DNA of 38,290 nucleotides from an uncultured bacterium (GTDB lineage Bacteria; Elusimicrobiota; Elusimicrobia; Elusimicrobiales; Elusimicrobiaceae), in assembly GCA_949296525.1 (NCBI GenBank), contig CASFOP010000014.1, positions 1 to 38,290 of the forward strand. The letters are read 5' to 3'. Below, one piece after another: positions 1-7,325 of the stretch. Position 1 is the first letter of the stretch. Each line of letters opens with the position of its first letter. A program made the position numbers and the translations under genes. The notes beneath the pieces were generated by a model. That model saw only the letters and a program-made list of their open reading frames with translations. It did no database searches and had not been told where the DNA came from.

Positions 1-182
1 AGTGTCATGGCTTCCGATGAGCGGCTTTTTTCCACCGCTTTGGTATATTCCGGCAAAGCTATAGCCGACAATATACCAATTATCAATACCACCACCAAAA
101 GCTCGATCAGCGTAAAACCGCTTATTTTGCCTTTAGCGGGGTTTTTCCCGCAAAGGGTTCTTTTTTGATAGATTTTGTTCAT
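1..182 (-). CDS. type IV pilin/pseudopilin, 5' part only (pilin 1)
   Basis: This is the N-terminal 60 residues of a prepilin that runs off the window edge. The leader has 22 residues (MNKIYQK...KISG), followed by the class III signal helix [20 protein letters not shown] and then [12 protein letters not shown] prepilin peptidase should cut between Gly22 and Phe23; the Glu at mature position 5 is present. The leader aligns residue for residue with that of pilin 4 (KIYQK, then GKNPAK), but differs from the 8-residue leader of pilins 2 and 3. The ATG was chosen because it sits 6 bases after a -10-like box and inside a perfect inverted repeat; there is no Shine-Dalgarno. The C-terminal part that would decide the subtype lies outside the window. 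Confidence 0.85.
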   Translation of the reverse strand, partial: MNKIYQKRTLCGKNPAKGKISGFTLIELLVVVLIIGILSAIALPEYTKAVEKSRSSEAMT

Positions 183-202
183 AAACAAAATCTATCAAAA
201 AA
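161..202. repeat. perfect 19-bp inverted repeat over the pilin 1 start
   Basis: Arms 161-179 and 184-202 are exact reverse complements with a 4-base centre that contains the start codon. One arm covers the -10 box and the end of the T tract; the other encodes leader codons for NKIYQK. If transcription starts at the ATG, the upstream arm is not in the mRNA, which favours a DNA-level operator over an RNA hairpin. That functional reading is inference. Confidence 0.8.
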
Positions 203-217
203 AAAAAAACGAGTCAA
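183..217 (-). promoter_or_regulatory. pilin 1 promoter with T13 spacer tract
   Basis: Read on the minus strand: -35 TTGACT (212-217), a 17-base spacer CG-T13-GA, -10 TAGATT (189-194), then 6 bases to the ATG. The start codon would fall at the predicted transcription start, so the mRNA should be leaderless. The homopolymer inside the spacer could change length by slippage and so alter promoter strength. Architecture matches the promoters of pilins 2, 3 and 4. Confidence 0.65.
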
Positions 218-289
218 GGCCATTTTAAAACACCTGCTCAAACACAAAACGGCCATAAGCCATCAACAAGATTTCCTACAAAAAACAGC

Positions 290-319
290 AGCCAATATTA
301 TCCCAGCCAATATTATCCC
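290..319. repeat. two tandem 15-base repeats
   Basis: The unit AGCCAATATTATCCC occurs twice head to tail (290-304 and 305-319), followed by a degenerate third start (GGGCAATAT). It lies between pilins 1 and 2, downstream of pilin 2 and upstream of the pilin 1 promoter. No function is evident. Confidence 0.7.
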
Positions 320-341
320 GGGCAATATAAAAGCCCAAGGG

Positions 342-365
342 AAAATTCCGGCAGACCTGCCGGAA
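342..365 (-). terminator. likely terminator of pilin 2
   Basis: An 8-bp perfect hairpin (TTCCGGCA 346-353 with TGCCGGAA 358-365, 4-base loop) followed on the minus strand by a short run of four T. It is 22 bases beyond the pilin 2 stop. The T run is short, so efficiency is uncertain. Confidence 0.5.
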
Positions 366-386
366 GAATAAAGGGCCGGCAAAGGT

Positions 387-875
387 TCAGTCTATTTGAT
401 AGGTATTGCTGCTGATTTGCTCCCCCCACATACGGCATACGCTTTCCCCGGTTTCATCGCCAAACACACAATAGACCGTACGCGGGCTGCGGGGCTGGAT
501 ATAAAAATAAAAATTAGCCCCGGGTTTGCCATACCAGCGGCACAAGGCCAACTGCTGCCCTGCCACGCCGCCGCCGGCATTGTTGCGGCACTCAAAATAA
601 GCCGTTTTCCGGCTGTTGGTCTCAAATATTTTTTTGTCTTCTCCGGGAATGGTAATATCCAGTTGGTTAATGTCATCGGTATATTGCCCGTTGGCCATAT
701 AGTAACGCTGGTGGGCCTGGGCAAGCGCACGCACCAATACAAGTCCTTCCAGGGAACGACTTTTCAAAACCGCTTTGTTATATTGAGGCACGGCCACGGA
801 AGCCAATATAGCGATGATTAAAACGACGACTAACAGCTCTATTAATGTAAATGCGGCATTTTTCTCACTCTTCAT
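387..875 (-). CDS. type IV pilin/pseudopilin (pilin 2)
   Basis: A complete 162-residue prepilin. The 8-residue leader MKSEKNAA is followed by the helix [20 protein letters not shown], then VPQYNKAVLKSRS. The residue before the cleavage site is Ala, not the more usual Gly; Glu5 of the mature protein is present. The globular part has four cysteines (in YFEC, ALCRWYG, VYCVFG and SVCRMWG contexts), so two disulfides are possible. It belongs to the type IV pilin or type II secretion pseudopilin family, but no assembly genes lie nearby, so its machine cannot be named. It stands alone, with a promoter whose -10 is 6 bases before the ATG. The N-terminal 40 residues are nearly those of pilin 3, while the rest is unrelated. 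Confidence 0.9.
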   Translation of the reverse strand: MKSEKNAAFTLIELLVVVLIIAILASVAVPQYNKAVLKSRSLEGLVLVRALAQAHQRYYMANGQYTDDINQLDITIPGEDKKIFETNSRKTAYFECRNNAGGGVAGQQLALCRWYGKPGANFYFYIQPRSPRTVYCVFGDETGESVCRMWGEQISSNTYQID

Positions 876-909
876 GCGAAAAGTGTATCAAAAAAAAAAA
901 ACGGGTCAA
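876..909 (-). promoter_or_regulatory. pilin 2 promoter with T12 spacer tract
   Basis: On the minus strand: -35 TTGACC (904-909), a 16-base spacer CG-T12-GA, -10 TACACT (882-887) preceded by TGA (extended -10), then 6 bases to ATG. No Shine-Dalgarno is present, as expected for a leaderless mRNA. A short imperfect inverted repeat (CACTTTTC/GAAGAGTG, one G-T pair) straddles the start codon. Confidence 0.7.
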
Positions 910-1037
910 GGCCCGGCGATTAAACGGCAGGAATACCCAAAAATAACAGAACCGTGCGGCTTGCAAAAGGGCCTCATGGAATGTACAAACCGAAAGGAAG
1001 AAGGCCGCAGCGAATGGAAAAGCCGGCAGCCAAAGGC

Positions 1038-1691
1038 CTATTTCCGGCGGCTTTTTCTCCGCTCCGCCCATACCTCATAAATGGCGGGCAAAACGGAAAT
1101 CACGATAATGGCTACAATGACGTAATGGAAATGGTTCTGCACCAGCGGTAAGTCGGCAAACCAGTAACCGCCGAAAATAAACAACAGCACCCAGGCTGCC
1201 GCACCAATAATGTTATAAGAAATAAAATGCAAATAGGTCATTTTTCCAATACCCGCCACAAACGGTGCAAATGTGCGGATAATGGGAATGAAACGCGCCA
1301 AAATAATGGTTTTTCCGCCGTATTTTTCATAGAATGCGTGGGCCTTGTGCAAATGGTTTTGGTTTAAAAGCCAGCTGTCTTTACGCGTAAACACCTTCGG
1401 CCCCAGCCACTTGCCGATTTCATAATTTACACTGTCTCCGATAACAGCGGCAGCGAAAATAACGGGGATTAAAATCCATAAATTAATGGGGCTGCCCGCA
1501 CGGGAAGCCAGAGCCCCCGCCGCAAACAGCAAAGAGTCCCCCGGCAGAAACGGCGTGACTACCAGCCCCGTTTCGCAAAACACCACGGCAAACAACACCA
1601 CATACAGCCACGGGCCCAGCGTGCCGGCCCAGGCGTTTAAATGCACATCCAAATGAAGAAAAACATCCCAAATTTGTGTGAAAAGTTCCAT
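1038..1691 (-). CDS. DedA family membrane protein
   Basis: A 217-residue polytopic inner-membrane protein of the DedA/SNARE-associated superfamily, usual length for the family. Family members act in membrane-potential and envelope homeostasis, and several are implicated in lipid (undecaprenyl phosphate or phospholipid) transport; the substrate here is unknown. Recognisable segments are the reentrant loop FCETGLVVTPFLPGDSLLF near residues 38-56 with its conserved Glu and PGDS, and RFIPIIRTFAPFVAGIGKM near residues 130-150 with the conserved Arg residues. The C-terminus is basic (ERRKSRRK). The promoter gives a start 6 bases after TAAAAT. It is monocistronic, lying downstream of the terminator of the TPR gene. 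Confidence 0.9.
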   Translation of the reverse strand: MELFTQIWDVFLHLDVHLNAWAGTLGPWLYVVLFAVVFCETGLVVTPFLPGDSLLFAAGALASRAGSPINLWILIPVIFAAAVIGDSVNYEIGKWLGPKVFTRKDSWLLNQNHLHKAHAFYEKYGGKTIILARFIPIIRTFAPFVAGIGKMTYLHFISYNIIGAAAWVLLFIFGGYWFADLPLVQNHFHYVIVAIIVISVLPAIYEVWAERRKSRRK

Positions 1692-1703
1692 ACGTATATT
1701 TTA
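1692..1703 (-). promoter_or_regulatory. dedA extended -10 element, leaderless start
   Basis: Minus strand reads TGC-TAAAAT (-10 at 1698-1703), then ATACGT, then ATG: again a 6-base gap. No convincing -35 is visible; the T run of the preceding terminator lies in that region. No Shine-Dalgarno. Confidence 0.55.
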
Positions 1704-1721
1704 GCAAAGCTTTAACACCAT

Positions 1722-1753
1722 AAAAAATCCCCGCACTTTTGGAAAGTGCGGGG
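1722..1753 (-). terminator. rho-independent terminator of the yajQ-TPR operon
   Basis: An 11-bp perfect stem (CCCCGCACTTT 1729-1739 with AAAGTGCGGGG 1743-1753, 3-base loop). On the minus strand it is followed by A and a T6 run. It sits 18 bases past the TPR gene stop. Confidence 0.9.
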
Positions 1754-1771
1754 AAACCGGGAAAAAATTAT

Positions 1772-3022
1772 CTATTTTTCCAAACGGCTTAAACGGCTTT
1801 GGGCACGGGAAGCATATTTATCCGTCGGATAATTAATAATCAAACGTTTATAGGTTTCTTCGGCCTGGGTATTTTTACCCAGCTGTTCATAGGTATACCC
1901 CAAATCATACAGCACCTCAGGCGCATGCTGGGTGGCAGGATAGACCGCCAAAATCTGTTCCAGGGCATTCGCGCGCAGGGACGGGTTTTTCAGGCGGCGC
2001 TGTGCCAGTTCCGCCGCTTCAGACAGCGCAGACACATATTTGCCTTCATCTCCTTTAAACAAATCGGCCGCTTCCGTCAGCGTCCGGTAACTTCCCTGAT
2101 AATCCCTGTTCTTCTGCAATACTTCCGCCTTTCCGATCCAGGCTTCATAGGCAGCGGGCCGCTGTCCCAGCGCGGCAATGGCCTTGTCATACCAAACCAA
2201 CGCTGCGGCATAATCCTTGCGGTTTTCTTCCATTACGGCCAAATGTTTATACACCACGCCCGTTTCCGCCGAATCCGGATACTGTTTAAGTACCTGATTG
2301 TACATGGCCGCCGCCGCCTCATAATCTTCCAAATCTCCGGAATACACATCTGCCGTCATGCGCAGGCTGGCAGCTTTATATACTGTATCAGGGAACAGCT
2401 CATTGACTTTCTTATATGCCAAAATAGCGGCGTTGAAGTTTCCGTTTTGCCGGTGCCAGTCCCCCTGCAAGAGCGTCAGTTTGTCCGTCAGAGTACTGTC
2501 CGGGTAGGCAACAAAAAACTCATTGAACAAATCATTGACCGGGCCGTATGTATCTTTTAAATTGCCTTTGACCAGCGTTTCCAGCAGGGCAGCCTGCTGC
2601 TGTCGGCGCGTCATGCCTTCGGTATTTACCGCCAAAAGTTTCAATGCCTGGCCTTTTTGTCCGCGGTCAATGTTCTGCATAGCCTGATCCACATTGGAAG
2701 AAAGCAGCGTCAAATCATGTTCCGACGGGAAATAAAAACGCACCTGATATAAAGCAATCAAAGCTTCGGCGTCATTGCCGGCGCGCAGGTTATAATCGGC
2801 CAACATCAGCAGGGCCGTTTTTAAATCTTCATCCTGCGGATGCTGAAGAACCCAGCGCTTAACTTCACTTGCCAAAGCAGACGCAAAAGCCCGGTCTGCC
2901 CGTGCCCCCGATCCACGCATCAAAGCCTGGCGTTGATAGAAATTCAGCGTCGCATCCTGTGCGGCAAACGCCGACGCACACAACGCCGCAACTAGTACGG
3001 TTACAATAACAATCTTTTTCAT
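1772..3022 (-). CDS. secreted/periplasmic TPR-repeat protein
   Basis: A 416-residue protein with a Sec signal peptide (MKKIVIVTVLVAALCASAFA, predicted cut after residue 20). The rest is helical tetratricopeptide-like repeats: clear units read GNFNAAILAYKKVNELFP, DYEAAAAMYNQVLKQYP, DYAAALVWYDKAIAAL, and a C-terminal LGYTYEQLGKNTQAEETYKRLIINYP. The pattern with repeats ending in a proline after F/Y resembles YbgF/BamD-type periplasmic scaffold proteins, but no partner domain shows which complex it serves. Its ATG has a good Shine-Dalgarno (TAGGAG). It is 8 bases downstream of yajQ and surely co-transcribed with it. The specific role is unknown. Confidence 0.85.
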   Translation of the reverse strand: MKKIVIVTVLVAALCASAFAAQDATLNFYQRQALMRGSGARADRAFASALASEVKRWVLQHPQDEDLKTALLMLADYNLRAGNDAEALIALYQVRFYFPSEHDLTLLSSNVDQAMQNIDRGQKGQALKLLAVNTEGMTRRQQQAALLETLVKGNLKDTYGPVNDLFNEFFVAYPDSTLTDKLTLLQGDWHRQNGNFNAAILAYKKVNELFPDTVYKAASLRMTADVYSGDLEDYEAAAAMYNQVLKQYPDSAETGVVYKHLAVMEENRKDYAAALVWYDKAIAALGQRPAAYEAWIGKAEVLQKNRDYQGSYRTLTEAADLFKGDEGKYVSALSEAAELAQRRLKNPSLRANALEQILAVYPATQHAPEVLYDLGYTYEQLGKNTQAEETYKRLIINYPTDKYASRAQSRLSRLEK

Positions 3023-3030
3023 GTATACTC

Positions 3031-3525
3031 CTATCTGTAATTGGTAAATTGTAAATCTAGCCCGAAATCTCTTTCGCGCAGTTTGGCCTGGGTGGCCTGC
3101 AGCTCGTCTTTGGATTTGGAAGATACGCGCAGCTGATCCCCCTGAATGGACGCGGCTACTTTAAGTTTACAGTCTTTGATATAGCGGGAAATTTCCTTGG
3201 CTTTTTCCGAAGGAATGCCCTGCTGGATTTTAATGCTTTGCTTGGCGTTTCCGCCCAAAGCGGCCTCCACCTTGCCCTGCGTCAGGTTTTTCAGCGCAAC
3301 GCCGCGCTTGGCCAGGCGCGTAAACAACACATCACGCAGTGCGGCGACTTTATATTCATCTGCGGACGTAAGTTTTAGTTCGTTTTCTTTTTCATTCAGT
3401 TCAATATTGGAATGGGTGCCTTTGAAATCGTAGCGGTTGGAAATCTCTTTACCGGCGGCGCTGACGGCCTCGGAAATGACGTTCATATCCACCTTGCTCA
3501 CCACGTCAAAACTGTAATCTGCCAT
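3031..3525 (-). CDS. yajQ: YajQ family nucleotide/c-di-GMP-binding protein
   Basis: A 164-residue protein matching YajQ (DUF520) along its whole length. It begins MADYSFDVVSKVDMNVISEA, continues with the family's NRYDFKGT segment near residues 31-37, and ends RERDFGLDLQFTNYR, the usual YajQ end. Homologues are small cytoplasmic two-domain proteins that bind nucleic acid or nucleotides; a Xanthomonas member binds cyclic di-GMP. I chose the ATG at 3525 because GGGAGG lies just upstream and the family starts here; an upstream in-frame extension of 22 residues has no homology. First gene of a two-gene operon with the TPR protein. Confidence 0.93.
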   Translation of the reverse strand: MADYSFDVVSKVDMNVISEAVSAAGKEISNRYDFKGTHSNIELNEKENELKLTSADEYKVAALRDVLFTRLAKRGVALKNLTQGKVEAALGGNAKQSIKIQQGIPSEKAKEISRYIKDCKLKVAASIQGDQLRVSSKSKDELQATQAKLRERDFGLDLQFTNYR

Positions 3526-3672
3526 ACATCCTCCCTTCGCGAACGCCGATACGCCCGCGGCACATACATATATTATATATTTTTTGTACAATGGGTTTTG
3601 GAAGCGGCCTTGCGCCGCCCCGACTGTCAGCCGTTATTTTAACACGGAGAATACTGCCGTCCAACAACGTTT

Positions 3673-4995
3673 ATGAAAATGAAATTGCGCTTAGTAGTCA
3701 TGTTGTTTCTTCAGTACGCCGTCTGGGGCGCGTACTTAACCTCCATGGGGGCCTTTCTGGCCAATGTGGGGCAGGCGCAGCACATCGGTTTGTTCTACGC
3801 CACGCAGGGCTTTGTGTCCCTGTTCATGCCCGCCGTCATCGGCATTTTGGCCGACCGCTGGCTGCCGGCCCAGAAAATGCTGGGCCTGTGCCACCTGCTG
3901 GCCGGTTTCTTTATGATGTGCGCGGCTTATTTCGGCTCGCAGTCGCCCGTCAGTTTCGGCTCCATTTATACGTTTTACCTGCTCAGCGTAGCCTTATATA
4001 TGCCCACTATCGCGCTGGCCAATTCCGTGTCTTACACGGCTTTGCACTCCGTAAACCTGGATCCTGTGCAGGCTTTCCCCCCGCTGCGCATTTGGGGCAC
4101 GGTGGGCTTTATTTGCACGATGCTGGTGTCCAACTTTACCGGTTTCCAAAACACCTATGCGCAATGGTACCTCTCCGGGGCATTGGGGCTGGTGCTGGGC
4201 CTGTACAGCTTTACGCTGCCGGACTGCCCGGTCAGCCAAAGCAAAGAGAAAAAATCTTTTGCACAGGCCATGGGGCTGGATGCGTTTAAACTGTTTAAAC
4301 AAAAGAAAATGGCCGTATTCTTCATTTTCTCCATGCTTTTGGGCAGCTGCCTGCAAATTACCAACGGCTATGCCAATCCGTTTATTAACAGCTACAACTC
4401 CCTGGAAGGTTTGGCCGGCAGCTGGGGCGCCAGCAACGCAAACGCCCTGATTTCCCTGTCCCAGCTTTCCGAAACATTCTGTATTTTGCTCATTCCGTTT
4501 TTCTTAAAACGCTACGGCATCAAAAAAGTCATGCTGATCAGCATGTTTGCCTGGGTACTGCGCTTTGGGCTGTTCGGCGTGGGCAACCCCGTTACGGTAA
4601 CGGGCATATCCATGCTGGTGCTGTCCATGATTGTATACGGGGTGGCATTTGACTTTTTTAATGTGTCCGGCTCTCTGTTTGTGGAAAAGGAAACCGACCT
4701 TTCCATCCGCTCCAGCGCGCAGGGGCTGTTTATGCTGATGACTAACGGCGTGGGCGCCACCATCGGCACGCTGGGCGCGCAGGAAATTATCAACCGCTTC
4801 GTCTATGCGCCGCAGAACGCTTACACTGCCGCACACGGCGCGCTGGCACAGGGCGCAGTATACCCGGCAGACGTATCGCAAGCAATAGCGTCCGGATGGT
4901 CAGACTCTTGGTTTATTTTTGCCGCTTACGCTCTGGTAGTGGCTATTGCGTTTGCATTTATCTTTAAATACAAACACACGCCGGAAAAAGCCTAA
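3673..4995 (+). CDS. nupG: nucleoside:H+ symporter, NupG/XapB-type MFS permease
   Basis: A 440-residue inner-membrane protein with about 12 hydrophobic segments. It belongs to the nucleoside:H+ symporter family of the major facilitator superfamily, which imports purine and pyrimidine nucleosides. Diagnostic stretches are LQYAVWGAYLTSMGAFL at the N-terminus, GILADRWLPAQKML between helices 2 and 3, and FPPLRIWGTVGFICTMLVSNF near residues 137-157. A second start codon lies two codons downstream (ATGAAAATGAAA); no clear Shine-Dalgarno favours either. A strong terminator follows, so it is probably monocistronic. With cdd and the nucleoside phosphorylase it fits nucleoside salvage. The symbol is by family; substrate range is not proven. 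Confidence 0.88.
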   Translation: MKMKLRLVVMLFLQYAVWGAYLTSMGAFLANVGQAQHIGLFYATQGFVSLFMPAVIGILADRWLPAQKMLGLCHLLAGFFMMCAAYFGSQSPVSFGSIYTFYLLSVALYMPTIALANSVSYTALHSVNLDPVQAFPPLRIWGTVGFICTMLVSNFTGFQNTYAQWYLSGALGLVLGLYSFTLPDCPVSQSKEKKSFAQAMGLDAFKLFKQKKMAVFFIFSMLLGSCLQITNGYANPFINSYNSLEGLAGSWGASNANALISLSQLSETFCILLIPFFLKRYGIKKVMLISMFAWVLRFGLFGVGNPVTVTGISMLVLSMIVYGVAFDFFNVSGSLFVEKETDLSIRSSAQGLFMLMTNGVGATIGTLGAQEIINRFVYAPQNAYTAAHGALAQGAVYPADVSQAIASGWSDSWFIFAAYALVVAIAFAFIFKYKHTPEKA

Positions 4996-5020
4996 AACTG
5001 TCCCAATTGCCAATGAATAT

Positions 5021-5045
5021 CCCCCGGCAAAGCCGGGGGTTTTTT
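5021..5045 (+). terminator. rho-independent terminator after the nucleoside permease
   Basis: Perfect 8-bp stem CCCCCGGC/GCCGGGGG with an AAA loop, followed by a T6 run. Confidence 0.92.
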
Positions 5046-5185
5046 ATTCTAAAGGGCCACTTCTGAAAGCTGCTATTGTATAAGAATGAATATCTTCAGA
5101 ATTTTCGCTTAAAAACGGCAGACATATCCGGCAGTATGACTTTTGTTTAAAAAATATTTCTCCGGGAAAATATCAGCCGCAGCAT

Positions 5186-5872
5186 TTATATCTTCCCGTT
5201 GGCTTTTAAACTGTAATGGGCACCCTTTCCTATAATGATATGGTCATGCACCGTAATGCCCAGCAGCGCCGCCGCGCGGGCTGTTTCTTTGGTCAGCACC
5301 ACGTCCTCCATGGACGGGGTTGGGTCCCCCGACGGATGATTGTGCACCAAAATCACCGCCGCCGCTTTGGCCGCCAGCGCTCGCTCCACAATGGTGCGCG
5401 GGGACACGCTGACGCGGTCCAGCCCGCCGCGGGCCACCACTTCCGTACCGATCACCGTATTGCGCACGGACAGATAAATCAGCTCCAGGCATTCGTCCGC
5501 CTGTCCGGCCAAAGACGCCTGGCAATACTCCAGTACCTGCTCCGGCGTGCGGATGGTGACGCGGTTTTTTACGTCCTCCAAAGAATATTTTTTAAACACG
5601 GCACGGATAAGTTTTAAAAACAGCGCACTTTGTTCCCCCACGCCTTTAACGGCGCAAAGCTCTTCATACGGCGCGTCCAGCACCGCCGACAAACTGCCAA
5701 AACGCTTTACCAGCGCCCAGGCCGCGGGCTTGGTATCGCGCCGCGCAATGCAATACGTCAGCAGCAGTTCCAGCGTTTCATGATCCAAAAAAGGATCCAG
5801 CCCGCCGGAAGCGAATTTGTCACGCAGACGCCCGCGGTGTCCCAGATAAGAAGGCTTTTGTTTTTGGGGCAT
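5186..5872 (-). CDS. radC: RadC family protein with JAB1/MPN-type domain
   Basis: A 228-residue RadC protein of normal length. The N-terminal part has a helix-hairpin-helix-like segment (AVKGVGEQSALFL, near residues 74-86). The C-terminal part is a JAB1/MPN metalloprotease fold with the motif HNHPSGDPTPSMED (His177, His179, Ser181, Asp183). The biochemical role of RadC proteins is unsettled; a DNA-repair role has been proposed and disputed, and many relatives sit on mobile elements. Here it is a single gene with no mobile element around it, which suggests the core chromosomal copy. Its start is 6 bases after a consensus TATAAT, so the mRNA is probably leaderless. It is divergent from lpd. Confidence 0.93.
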   Translation of the reverse strand: MPQKQKPSYLGHRGRLRDKFASGGLDPFLDHETLELLLTYCIARRDTKPAAWALVKRFGSLSAVLDAPYEELCAVKGVGEQSALFLKLIRAVFKKYSLEDVKNRVTIRTPEQVLEYCQASLAGQADECLELIYLSVRNTVIGTEVVARGGLDRVSVSPRTIVERALAAKAAAVILVHNHPSGDPTPSMEDVVLTKETARAAALLGITVHDHIIIGKGAHYSLKANGKI

Positions 5873-5884
5873 AACTTAATTATA
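5873..5884 (-). promoter_or_regulatory. radC -10 box, leaderless start
   Basis: Minus strand: perfect TATAAT (5879-5884), then TAAGTT, then ATG. No good -35 and no Shine-Dalgarno. Confidence 0.6.
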
Positions 5885-5905
5885 TGTTTTTTCCCGCCGT
5901 TTTAA

Positions 5906-5949
5906 TGCTAGAATACAAGAAAGTTTGGCATTTTTTATTTTAGGGGGAC
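5906..5949 (+). promoter_or_regulatory. lpd promoter and ribosome-binding site
   Basis: Extended -10 TGC-TAGAAT (TAGAAT at 5909-5914) lies about 38 bases before the lpd ATG; a Shine-Dalgarno AGGGGGA precedes the ATG at 5952. This leadered arrangement contrasts with the leaderless radC on the other strand. Confidence 0.55.
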
Positions 5950-5951
5950 AT

Positions 5952-7325
5952 ATGGCTTTAAAAGTTGCCGTCATCGGAGCGGGTCCCGCCGGCTATCCGG
6001 CCGCCCTGGCCGCCGCGCGTTTAGGCGCGGAAGTGACCGTTTTTGAAAAAGACTTGTTGGGCGGGGTGTGCCTCAACAGCGGCTGCATCCCCTCCAAATC
6101 CCTGCTGGACGCGGCGCACCGCTTTGACGCCGTGCGGGATATCGCCCGTTTTTGTGAAGACGGGGCCGAAACGCAGGCGCAGGCTTTGCTGGGGCAGCTG
6201 TCCTGGTCCAAAATACAGACCCGCCAGCTGGCCGTCACGCGCAAACTGACCGGCGGCATCGGTGTTCTGTTTAAACAGGCCAAAATCAACGTGGTTCCCG
6301 CCGCCGCGGCGTTTAAAGATGCTCATACGCTGACGGCTCACACCGCCGAAGGTACCAAAGAATTTTCCTTTGATTACATCATTATCGCGGCCGGCTCCAC
6401 GGCTTTTGTGCCGCCGCCGTTTGATAAAATACACGATAAAATTTACGACAACAGCAATATCTTCCAAATCCCGCGCCTGCCCAAACGCCTGGCCATTATC
6501 GGCGGCGGCGTCATCGGCTGTGAGTTTGCCGCGCTGATGTCCTCTTTAAATGTAGAAGTCAGCGTGGTGGAAATGCAGCCGCGACTGCTGCCCGCCATGG
6601 AAGAAAGCCTCTCGCGCCTGCTGGGCCAAAAATTGCAAAAGAAAGGCGTACACTTGCTGACCGGCAAACAGGCCGCCTGCGTACGGCTGGACGGGGACAA
6701 AAAGATTATTTCCCTGTCAGACGGCACGGAACTGGAAGCGGACGATATTTTGGTAGCCATCGGCCGCAGCTGCGATTTGACGGATTTGCACCCCGAAAAC
6801 GCGGGGCTGTCCTGGAACCGTAAAGGCCTGCAGGGGGTCAACCCCCAAACCATGCAGGTCAAAGACCATATTTACGCGGCGGGGGACGTAACGGGGTTTT
6901 CCCTGTTGGCACACGCCGCCACGCGTCAGGGCGAAGTGGCCGCGCATAATATTTGCGGGCAGCCGCAAACATACAATAATGATTTAATCCCCAGCGCGGT
7001 GTATACCTCGCCGGAGCTGGCCAGTGTGGGGCTGACACGCACGCAGGCGCAGCAGCGCGGGCTGGACGTGAAAGTACAAAAAGCCTTTATGCTGGCCAAC
7101 GGACGCGCCCTGACGCAGGACGCACCGGAAGGATTTGTGGAAATCATCAGCGCAAAGGACAGCGGCAAACTGCTGGGCGTTTGCCTGGCCGCGCCCAATG
7201 CTTCTGAAATTATCAGCCTGTTCACCGTGGCGCTGGAGGCGGGATTTACGGTGCAGCAGCTGCGCAATGTGGTTTTCCCGCACCCCACGGTCAGCGAAGC
7301 CGTGGCGGACGCGCTAGCCCGATGA
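5952..7325 (+). CDS. lpd: dihydrolipoyl dehydrogenase (E3)
   Basis: A 457-residue FAD-dependent pyridine nucleotide-disulfide oxidoreductase. FAD-binding motif GAGPAGYPAALAAARLGAEV near residues 9-28; redox disulfide in GGVCLNSGCIPSK (Cys40, Cys45); NAD-binding motif IIGGGVIGCEFAALMSSL; C-terminal FPHPTVSE with the catalytic His444 and Glu449. It re-oxidises the lipoyl arm of 2-oxoacid dehydrogenases or of the glycine cleavage system. No E1, E2 or lipoate gene is in the window, but buk and ptb follow in the same transcription unit. The start at 5952 has a strong AGGGGGA site; an in-frame TTG 27 bases upstream is rejected. The ATGA overlap with the next gene implies translational coupling. Confidence 0.92.
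   Translation: MALKVAVIGAGPAGYPAALAAARLGAEVTVFEKDLLGGVCLNSGCIPSKSLLDAAHRFDAVRDIARFCEDGAETQAQALLGQLSWSKIQTRQLAVTRKLTGGIGVLFKQAKINVVPAAAAFKDAHTLTAHTAEGTKEFSFDYIIIAAGSTAFVPPPFDKIHDKIYDNSNIFQIPRLPKRLAIIGGGVIGCEFAALMSSLNVEVSVVEMQPRLLPAMEESLSRLLGQKLQKKGVHLLTGKQAACVRLDGDKKIISLSDGTELEADDILVAIGRSCDLTDLHPENAGLSWNRKGLQGVNPQTMQVKDHIYAAGDVTGFSLLAHAATRQGEVAAHNICGQPQTYNNDLIPSAVYTSPELASVGLTRTQAQQRGLDVKVQKAFMLANGRALTQDAPEGFVEIISAKDSGKLLGVCLAAPNASEIISLFTVALEAGFTVQQLRNVVFPHPTVSEAVADALAR

Noticed and set aside
290..319. CRISPR-like direct repeats
   Set aside because: Only two adjacent 15-base copies with no spacers. No CRISPR array or cas gene was seen in the window.
165..371. 68-residue plus-strand frame between pilins 1 and 2
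   Set aside because: It translates the pilin 1 promoter T/A tract (poly-Lys) and the 15-base tandem repeat; no ribosome site.
814..1151. Small plus-strand frames between pilin 2 and dedA
   Set aside because: They overlap the pilin 2 start and the dedA end, have no family features, and cross the pilin promoter.
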